A stretch of 64,000 nt of DNA from DATLFA01 sp039934635 (GTDB taxonomy: Bacteria; Actinomycetota; Acidimicrobiia; Acidimicrobiales; WLNW01), in the NCBI GenBank assembly GCA_039934635.1, contig JBDTLT010000010.1:8232-72231 (forward strand), written 5' to 3'. Positions 51,001 through 56,591 of this stretch are shown piece by piece. The first letter of the stretch is position 1; every line of letters starts with the position of its first letter. A program made the position numbers and the translations under genes. The notes under the pieces are model-generated. The model was not told the DNA's origin, did no database searches, and was given only the letters and a program-made list of their open reading frames with translations.

Positions 51001-51803
51001 ACGACGCGGGTCGCGTCGGCCGTGAGGACAGAGCCGTCTGCGGTATGGGGTTTTGGATCAGCGAAGACGATGGTCACCATGCGCCGGCTCTCGCGAGCGG
51101 CGTCGCCGGTGGCCAGCGCGGCACCACACGACGCGCAGCGCCGCACGTCGTGGTCGTTGGCCCAACCGCATGAACCACACAGTCGCGCCGCGCCGGCGGG
51201 CCGCTCGGGCCCGGCGTCGCCCTTCGGTGCGCGTACGGTGATCAGTCGCCACGCGTCGAGCTCGCCGGGTCGACCCTTGCGGGGCACGGGGCCGATGGCC
51301 TCGACGGTCGCGGCGTCGGCGATCAGCGCGTAGGTCGCCTCGTCGATGAGCGCTTCGAGGGTCGGTGCATTCGACTCGAGCGACTCGGCCGCGCCGACGA
51401 CATCGCCGGCGAGGACGTCGGCATCGGTACCGGCTTCGTCGAGCTCGCCGGCCGAAAGTGCCCCGGTCGCGACACCGGTGCGGTTGAGGAGACGCACACC
51501 CCAAGTCGCCTCGAACCGGTCGTTGAGCCATTCGAGGGCGGCCTGCGAATCGATGGCGGCGCGCGAGGCACGGCGCGCGGCGCGGGCGGGGTCTTCGCTG
51601 CCGTCGAACACGGTGACGATGGCGTCACCGATGATCTTGGCGATGACGCCACCGTGCGACTCGAAGATGATGCGCATCTCGTCGAAGTAGCGCGTGAGCA
51701 CTGCCCGGAGCGTCTCGGCATCGAGACGCTCCGCAAGCGCGGTGGACCCCTTGAGGTCGGAGAAGACCAGGGTGACCGGCCGACGTGTCCGCTGATCCGT
51801 CAC
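48003..51803 (-). CDS. Double class III nucleotide cyclase-AAA ATPase-TPR regulator
   Basis: The 1266-residue protein begins with two class III cyclase domains (residues about 8-190 and 240-420) separated by a four-cysteine zinc ribbon (C209, C212, C223, C226). An ATPase domain (Walker A GDAGVGKS at 464-471) and a long helical TPR-like C-terminal half follow. Both cyclase domains keep metal-binding Asp (D16/D60; D249/D293) and substrate Lys (K56; K289). The transition-state Asn-Arg pair is present only in the second (N367, R371); the first has G137 and S141. It may make cAMP in response to a C-terminal signal; several cyclic-nucleotide-binding proteins lie nearby. Confidence 0.86.
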   Translation of the reverse strand: MTDQRTRRPVTLVFSDLKGSTALAERLDAETLRAVLTRYFDEMRIIFESHGGVIAKIIGDAIVTVFDGSEDPARAARRASRAAIDSQAALEWLNDRFEATWGVRLLNRTGVATGALSAGELDEAGTDADVLAGDVVGAAESLESNAPTLEALIDEATYALIADAATVEAIGPVPRKGRPGELDAWRLITVRAPKGDAGPERPAGAARLCGSCGWANDHDVRRCASCGAALATGDAARESRRMVTIVFADPKPHTADGSVLTADATRVVMTRYFDVMHPILERHGGTVEKFIGDALMAVFGLPVRHEDDPVRAVRAAAEMQDALAALNDDFEQRFAVRLDNPVGVNTGTVVAGDVSEGQRLVTGDAVNVAARLEQTAAAGEVILGELTRRLAGDAVEAEAIAPLTLKGKAEPVPAYRLKRVAAAGAGSRTHELPLVGRDTELEELRRSFREAIRERRGGRITVIGDAGVGKSRLVHEFLAEAESSARVVQGQCLAYGDGITFWPMLRVVQHAAGILEDDDADAARARIGALIDSEPDVLARVESIAGLSDTSFAMAELVWAMRRFVEKLAQDQPVVVVFDDVHWAEPAFLDAVEEITASVRAPVMILCTARPVVFEDHRAFVDAAAAIVLAPLTDQQCASFLHLLLGETLVDTRAIDRIVQAADGNPLFVEQILFMLMDDGRLREVDGHWRVEGDLATLEVPATIEALLAARLDRLPHEERHVIEPASVVGRRFAQDAVAHLVDVGLRPEVGNRLRSLSERDLVTVEDTDDPSYRFQHQLIRDATYSGLLKESRAILHERFVEWADTVNAARDRSTEFEEIQGYHLEQAYRYWRELGPLDAHVVAVGVDASRRLASAGERALGRGDMPAAASLLLRAADLLSDEHPTKPRTLVLAGNALHETGSFDRATAAYDASAQAAEAAGNTAVRVAARIERLRLEYLIGRVEDVQLVSAEVERALDELARLEDADALSRAWQLQLNLEIAGCRWAAAHRAADQVIEYARRAGNAVLEVRTMPLLAFLAQKGPMHVPDATAQCEAILARVAQDRRSSGLTRLELALLSAMALDFEAARASYSDTHTVLIELGWEMQAALVSLSSGPIELLADDPVRAEQELRRDYDALQLLGERNFISLTATLLAEAVYRQRRFDEAQALVDFSREIAAPDDLAVQIIWRSLAGKLASRAGDPQHGITLTREALAMIETTEDPSGQADVLIDLAEVLYLAGEPGLALDALADAERRYTVKGNQAGALRVTRLARRVADGSDPLG

Positions 51804-51827
51804 AAGATCCCGGACACTAGTCGTCGA

Positions 51828-53246
51828 TCAATAGCGCCAAGGATCGGCGCCGGTGGTCTTCACCTCGATGGTGAGCGCCTTGGTCGACCAGTTGTAGCTG
51901 CGCGACGTGATGCACGGCAGTGTCTCGATCGTCGGGTTGGGGAAGCCCCAATGGTCGTCCCAATCCCAGTGGTCGTTCCACCACCACTTCTTGCAGTTGG
52001 GAAGGAGGCCTACCTTGAGCGTCTCGCCCGTCGTCGACCCCGGCTTGAGGGTGCCGTCGCCGATGTCCGGTGTACCGGCGGACGCCAACTTGCCCGACTT
52101 CGTGTAGAAGTCGACCGGCGAAGCCCAACAGACTTGGTAGAGGATCACGAACCACGACGCGTTGGGAATCGTCACCGAGAACGTACCGGTGCGATCAGCG
52201 CCGCCGTTGCCGCTGAAGCCGAACTGCGAAACCTGCGAGTTGCCCTTGGGGTAGTTGTTGCATTCGAACACCGGCGCATCGACCGCGTTGATCGATACCG
52301 AGAGATTGGTTTTCGTGGTTCCAGCACCGAAGGTCGCGGAGGCAGTGACACCGGCGTTGGACGCGGTGGCCGGGGTGCTGCAGGCCGCGCCCGCGGCGCA
52401 ACTCACTTGGTCATCGGCGATCGCGAACTTCGAACTCGGAAGCGACGATGTCATCCCGGGGCTCGACGCCGTGACGGTGTAGTTGAAGGCGCTGACCGAC
52501 AGCGTGGGGCCGGGCACGAACGACGCCAAGCCGGCGACCGCGATGGCCGACGGGTTGCCGACAGTGATCGGCGAAGCGACGGTCGGGTTCGAGGCGGTCA
52601 GCGTCACCGCGGCCGTCGACGATGTGGCCCGCCCCGTGTTGCCCGCGTCGCGGACCTCGACGGTGATCGGGGCACCGGACGGAACGAACTCGCTGGTGAT
52701 GTTGGCGTTGCGCTCGGCGTCGGTGGGCTGCGCGACGAACGCGAGGCCGCAGGTGCCGGTCACATTGACCTGTTTGTCGTACGGCGACTTGAGCGTGAAG
52801 CTGGTGCTGCCGCTGTAGTCAGCGGTCTTGCGGGCCGTGATGGCGAAGGCGGGCGCAGTGGTCGCGGCGCATGTGCGGGCGTCGACGGTGATGGTCACCG
52901 TCACGTACGCGTTCTTGGCCAGGTTGAGGTTGCGGAGTTGGAGAACCGAACCGGCAATGGTGCCACTCGAAGTCGACACCAAGCTGAACGGTGCGGGGAC
53001 CGTGACGTTTGCCGAACCCAGTTTTTGGTAGGCGAGATTGGTGACTTTGATCGAGATCGTCGCGTTGGTATCGCCCGCGTAGGTCTCGGGTGCGGCACCG
53101 GCGGTGGTGCCTTGAACGGCAACGGTGAAGTTGTCATCGTCGTAATCATCGTGGGCGCTCGCGGGAGAGGCGCCGGCAATGATCACGGCCGCCGCAACAG
53201 CGGTCATCACCCCGACCCGTCGCCACCCGAAATGATGCCTTCTCAT
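51828..53246 (-). CDS. Secreted surface protein with beta-sandwich-like repeats
   Basis: I do not recognise a family. The 472-residue protein has a Sec signal peptide (hydrophobic to about residue 31, ending ASA-H) and then a threonine/alanine/valine-rich body of beta-strand character, resembling invasin/Ig-like surface domains. Several cysteines (CAATTAP, CGLAF, CAAGAACST, CNNYP, CWASP) could form disulfides. The C-terminal part contains the striking CKKWWWNDHWDWDDHWGF cluster rich in Trp, Asp and His, flanked by Cys. There is no C-terminal anchor, so it is probably exported or wall-associated. Confidence 0.7.
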   Translation of the reverse strand: MRRHHFGWRRVGVMTAVAAAVIIAGASPASAHDDYDDDNFTVAVQGTTAGAAPETYAGDTNATISIKVTNLAYQKLGSANVTVPAPFSLVSTSSGTIAGSVLQLRNLNLAKNAYVTVTITVDARTCAATTAPAFAITARKTADYSGSTSFTLKSPYDKQVNVTGTCGLAFVAQPTDAERNANITSEFVPSGAPITVEVRDAGNTGRATSSTAAVTLTASNPTVASPITVGNPSAIAVAGLASFVPGPTLSVSAFNYTVTASSPGMTSSLPSSKFAIADDQVSCAAGAACSTPATASNAGVTASATFGAGTTKTNLSVSINAVDAPVFECNNYPKGNSQVSQFGFSGNGGADRTGTFSVTIPNASWFVILYQVCWASPVDFYTKSGKLASAGTPDIGDGTLKPGSTTGETLKVGLLPNCKKWWWNDHWDWDDHWGFPNPTIETLPCITSRSYNWSTKALTIEVKTTGADPWRY

Positions 53247-53586
53247 GATCGTGCATACCTCCGCATCAAGTTGCCATCTGGGTGCGCGGGGGAGGCGAAG
53301 AGCGCGAGCCAGTGCTCCTAGTCATGCACACCCTAGCCCGGGTGTCGAGTACACCGGAAATGCACTGTGGTAACCGCACACGGAGTGACCGTGGTCAACC
53401 GGGGTGTGGGCGCGCCCAACCCGCTTGCTCGACGCGTTTGTGCTCGTCCTGAACGAACCCCCTTCTGCAATATTATGCACCGGGGTGGCATCCCAAACGG
53501 GTTCCGTGCGGCGCAATCGCGCGGTAATAGGTACGCTCGGTCGGGCCCAAGTCGGCCCGCCGAATCACGGGCGAGGGGATACGACC
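53247..53586. other. Divergent intergenic region
   Basis: No gene is supported in these 340 bases. They should hold the promoter of the minus-strand secreted protein and that of the plus-strand cyclic-nucleotide-fold gene. A -10-like TATTAT occurs at 53471-53476, 111 bases before the plus-strand ATG, but no good -35 is visible. A GAGGGGA ribosome binding site precedes 53587. Confidence 0.4.
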
Positions 53587-54009
53587 ATGGCGCGAGCCGA
53601 CATCGACGAGGTCCTCGCCGGGATCCCGATCTTTTCCAAGTGCAACAAGAAGGAACTGCGCTCGATCACGCGGCTGCTCTCGTCGTTGCGGGTTAGCGCG
53701 GGCGAAGTCTTGACGACGCAGGGGGATCACGGGCGTGAGTTCATGATCATCGAGAGCGGCACTGCAGTCGTGCGCCGCAACGATCGCAAGGTGGGCACGA
53801 TGGCCCCGGGCGACTTCTTCGGCGAGCTCGCGATGCTCGCCGGCGTGACCCGCACCGCCACCGTCATTGCCGAGACCGACATGGTGATCGATGTGCTCAG
53901 TCCCCGTGAGTTCTCGTCACTGCTCGCCGACAATCCGGCTATCGCGTCGAAGATCTACCTCACTGCGATCCGACGCCTCTACGAGGACAATCAGCGGGGC
54001 CTTCAGTAA
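53587..54009 (+). CDS. Single-domain cyclic-nucleotide-binding protein
   Basis: The 140-residue protein is essentially one cNMP-binding (Crp/cap-ED) beta-barrel: LTTQGDHGREFMIIESGTA, then VGTMAPGDFFGELAMLAG and TRTATVIAETDM. The phosphate-binding cassette GDFFGELAML keeps Gly-Glu, and RTA supplies the Arg, so nucleotide binding is credible. There is no DNA-binding helix-turn-helix; it probably works through partners. ATG at 53587 follows GAGGGGA, and the longer upstream frame is not credible. It converges with the SpoIIE phosphatase gene, overlapping by seven bases. Confidence 0.82.
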   Translation: MARADIDEVLAGIPIFSKCNKKELRSITRLLSSLRVSAGEVLTTQGDHGREFMIIESGTAVVRRNDRKVGTMAPGDFFGELAMLAGVTRTATVIAETDMVIDVLSPREFSSLLADNPAIASKIYLTAIRRLYEDNQRGLQ

Positions 54010-55133
54010 TCGAGGCGCAGTAACAACGCGGTGCGGTCGTCGTCGGCCGCCTCGCTGGTGTCGGCGCGCGACACTCGCGCGAACAACTCTGCCAACGCGT
54101 CGTCGCCACCGGTGGCACCGCCGGCCGAGGTGACGACCTCGGCGAATATCGCGCTGAGCCCAGCGCGTCCCAACTGCTTGCCGCCGTCGTCGACCGCGAC
54201 CTCGAAGAGGCCGTCGGTGAAGAAGAGGAGTTGATCGCCAGGTTCGAGTTCGGTTTCGTAGCGTTCGTAGCCCGTGCCGAGTAGGAACGGCAGCGCGAGA
54301 ACGATGCCGGGTCGACCGGGCAGGTCCGACAGCTCGGTCTCGCGCAGCAGTAACGGAAATGGGTGCCCCGCGACGCTGTACTCGAGCACGTGATCGCGCC
54401 GGTCGTAGACCGCGACGACGAGGCTCATACCTTGTTTCGGAGGTGCGTTGTCGCGCAGGTAGCCGTCGAGGTTGAGCAACAGTTCGTCGGTGCGTCGGAA
54501 CGAGCGCGCGAGTTCGCGGATCTGCGCGCGTGCGATTGCCATCATGAGCGAAGACTCGGCACCGTGACCCATCACGTCGCCGACGGCGATCAGGTGTCGC
54601 GATGCATCGATGGGGATCACGTCGTAGTAGTCGCCCGATGCGTACGTGCACGGTTCCCACAACGCACTGACGCGAAATGCTCCGTGCGTGTCGACTTGGC
54701 CGAGATCGGGCAGGAGTGTTCTCTGGACTTCGCGCAACGCCTTGTGTTCGTCGCGGTAGGCGACCTGCCGAGCGGTGATGGTGCGCAGGCGATCGACGAT
54801 CAGCTGCAGCGATTGCCAGAAGAGCTCGGGGGATGCCGCGAAACCCTCGCGCAACTGGTGCAGAGAGAGAAAGAGCAACTCGGCCTGATCGAGCGCGATG
54901 ACCGTCGCCGAACGACTGCCGCTGCCGATTGCGCCGATCTCGCCGAACAGCTCACCGGGATTGAGCACGTTGAGTTGCTCGTCGCCTTCGAGCACGGCGA
55001 ACCGACCGGCGAGCACGACATACGCACCGTCGGCGGGGTCGCCTTCGCGAAAGAGCGTCTCACCGGCAGCGACACTGCGGACGAGCCCCGCGGCGCGGAG
55101 GTCGTCCCACCGGCTGAGGGACTCGCTCGTCAT
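54003..55133 (-). CDS. cNMP-domain SpoIIE/PP2C-type serine phosphatase
   Basis: The 376-residue protein joins an N-terminal cyclic-nucleotide-binding fold (residues about 8-125; VLNPGELFGEIGAIGSGSRS) to a SpoIIE phosphatase domain (about 150-375) with GDYYDVIPI, GDVMGHG, LLFFTDGLFE and the final DDRTALLLRL. The three metal-binding Asp motifs of PP2C phosphatases are present. By family it dephosphorylates a STAS-type anti-sigma antagonist, which lies two genes downstream. The cNMP domain would let a nucleotide or its own fold control that step. Start overlaps the RsbW-like gene stop (ATGA). Confidence 0.88.
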   Translation of the reverse strand: MTSESLSRWDDLRAAGLVRSVAAGETLFREGDPADGAYVVLAGRFAVLEGDEQLNVLNPGELFGEIGAIGSGSRSATVIALDQAELLFLSLHQLREGFAASPELFWQSLQLIVDRLRTITARQVAYRDEHKALREVQRTLLPDLGQVDTHGAFRVSALWEPCTYASGDYYDVIPIDASRHLIAVGDVMGHGAESSLMMAIARAQIRELARSFRRTDELLLNLDGYLRDNAPPKQGMSLVVAVYDRRDHVLEYSVAGHPFPLLLRETELSDLPGRPGIVLALPFLLGTGYERYETELEPGDQLLFFTDGLFEVAVDDGGKQLGRAGLSAIFAEVVTSAGGATGGDDALAELFARVSRADTSEAADDDRTALLLRLDY

Positions 55134-55585
55134 GAGCGAGAAACTACTGCGGTGAGCCGGTTGCGGTCATCGGCGCGCTCGTAAGTGAGTTGGTCGGTCA
55201 GCCGGCGCACGAGGTGCAGCCCCATGCCGCCGGCCCGGCGCTCTTCGAGGGGCGCGGTGACGTCGAGCGGGGGCGCATCGATGGGATCGAACGGCGGCCG
55301 ATCGTCTTCGATGACCACGGTGACCGAGCGCGCCGTCACTGTGATCGACACCGTCGCCGTCTCGTCGTGGGCGTAGGGCGGCGTGTGTTCGATCAGATTG
55401 CGAACGACCTCCTCGACGACGAGCTGGGTCACATACGCGGCGTGGCCGGCGATGCCGTGCTGTGAAAGGAACCCGGTGACGTCAGCCTCGGTCGCCGCGA
55501 GCGAATCGCGCCGAAGGGGCACCGTCCATTGGGTCGAATTCACCATGGCGAGAGGCCGGTTCGGCGGGACTGTCGACTCGGTCAC
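55130..55585 (-). CDS. RsbW-like anti-sigma factor serine kinase
   Basis: The 151-residue protein is a GHKL ATPase of the HATPase_c_2 group. It has QLVVEEVVRNLIEH (N-box with Glu and Asn), a DDRPPFDP box, and GGMGLHLVRRLTD. Such kinases phosphorylate STAS antagonist proteins and can hold a sigma factor inactive. The gene is overlapped on both sides: ATGA with the phosphatase gene and four bases with the STAS gene. The three therefore form a complete partner-switching operon; no sigma factor gene is in the window. Confidence 0.86.
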   Translation of the reverse strand: MTESTVPPNRPLAMVNSTQWTVPLRRDSLAATEADVTGFLSQHGIAGHAAYVTQLVVEEVVRNLIEHTPPYAHDETATVSITVTARSVTVVIEDDRPPFDPIDAPPLDVTAPLEERRAGGMGLHLVRRLTDQLTYERADDRNRLTAVVSRS

Positions 55586-55926
55586 GCCTTGGCGACGAGC
55601 TGCAATGCTTGGTCGATATCGGGCACCATGGGGATTGCTTGATCGATCCCGGCGGTGCGGAGCGCGGTGTCGACGTCACCCGTGGCGCCGACGAGCACCA
55701 TTGAGTAACCCTTGCGCCGCAACGACTGCGCGCACGAGATGAGCATGCCCATGCCGAGCGATGCGATGTACTCGAGCCCGCTCAGATCGACGATGGCCGG
55801 CTGCTTGCGGGCGGCGGTAGCCCCGTGGAACTTGATGTCGACCTCGTGAAGGCCGGTGACATCGAGTCGCCCGATCAGCGCAACTTGGGTGATGCCGTCG
55901 GTTCGCTGGGTTGCCTCGAGCTGCAT
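55582..55926 (-). CDS. STAS-domain anti-sigma factor antagonist (RsbV-like)
   Basis: The 114-residue STAS protein starts MQLEATQRTDGITQVALIGR and has AIVDLSGLEYIASLGMGML, in which the Ser of IASLG matches the phosphorylated position of SpoIIAA/RsbV. Unphosphorylated it should bind the RsbW-like kinase and free its sigma factor partner; the SpoIIE protein would reactivate it. ATG at 55926 follows GGAAGG and fits the family N-terminus, so the longer upstream frame is rejected. It is the first gene of the switch operon. Confidence 0.87.
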   Translation of the reverse strand: MQLEATQRTDGITQVALIGRLDVTGLHEVDIKFHGATAARKQPAIVDLSGLEYIASLGMGMLISCAQSLRRKGYSMVLVGATGDVDTALRTAGIDQAIPMVPDIDQALQLVAKA

Positions 55927-56138
55927 TGTGCTGCCTTCCGATCGCGATCGGTGGGAGTCTAATTTGCGCCGGATCGGGTGGCCCGGCCGAGTCCATTGTT
56001 CACTATTCGGCAAGGTTGCGTTCGCGCGGCCGTAACCAGGCGGGAATCGAGGCGACACCGTCGCCCGCTTGAATCGTCCTCGACACAGGAGTGGAGGGTG
56101 GCCGAAGCCGGTTTCGCGACGCGGGTCGACGCGCGCCC

Positions 56139-56591
56139 ATGAGCAATCCCGATGAGCTACTGACGATCGAGCGCGTGGCCGTCCTGCAGCGCGTGCTGAT
56201 GTTCAGCGCGGTGCCGGGTCACGTGCTCGCGGGTGTCGCGCGGCTGCTCGAAGAAGTGCGCGTCGCCGCCGGTGTCACCTTCATCGAGCGCGGAGCGGTC
56301 GAGGACTGGCTGTTCGTCGTGGCCGAAGGCCGCGTTCGCGCGCACGCGGGTCAGCAAACCCTGGTTGAGCGCGGTCCCGGCGGCGTCGTCGGCGAGCTCG
56401 CGGTTCTTGCACCTGCGCCGCGGTCTGCGTCCGTGACCGCGATCGAACCCACATTGTTGCTGCGGCTGCGACGCGCGCCCTTCGAGGAACTGCTCGATGA
56501 CCGTCCGGAGATCGCCCGTGCGGTGATCGCATCGCTGGCGAAGCGGCTGCAGGATCTTGCCGACGAAGCCGTAGGTTCGGCGCCACAATGA
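56139..56591 (+). CDS. Cyclic-nucleotide-binding-fold protein
   Basis: The 150-residue protein has one cNMP-binding-type barrel: AGVTFIERGAVEDWLFVVAE, then GPGGVVGELAVLAPAPRSAS and AIEPTLLLRL. The binding cassette is partly kept (GGVVGELAVL and PRSA). It has no HTH. The start is uncertain: ATG 56139 is chosen, but a GTG at 56091 is in frame. It ends in an ATGA overlap with the large MFS-HEAT gene, which suggests that it regulates that membrane protein. Confidence 0.76.
   Translation: MSNPDELLTIERVAVLQRVLMFSAVPGHVLAGVARLLEEVRVAAGVTFIERGAVEDWLFVVAEGRVRAHAGQQTLVERGPGGVVGELAVLAPAPRSASVTAIEPTLLLRLRRAPFEELLDDRPEIARAVIASLAKRLQDLADEAVGSAPQ

Noticed and set aside
51654..53321. A 555-codon plus-strand open frame opposite the secreted protein and cyclase
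   Set aside because: It is Arg/Gly-rich, starts within the cyclase gene and lacks a ribosome binding site. The minus strand has a signal peptide and coherent domains.
53318..53350. CTAG-containing stretch considered as another copy of the polysaccharide promoter element
   Set aside because: Only CTAGTC is shared; spacing to a second CTAG (17 bases, not 14) and the -35/-10 pattern do not match.
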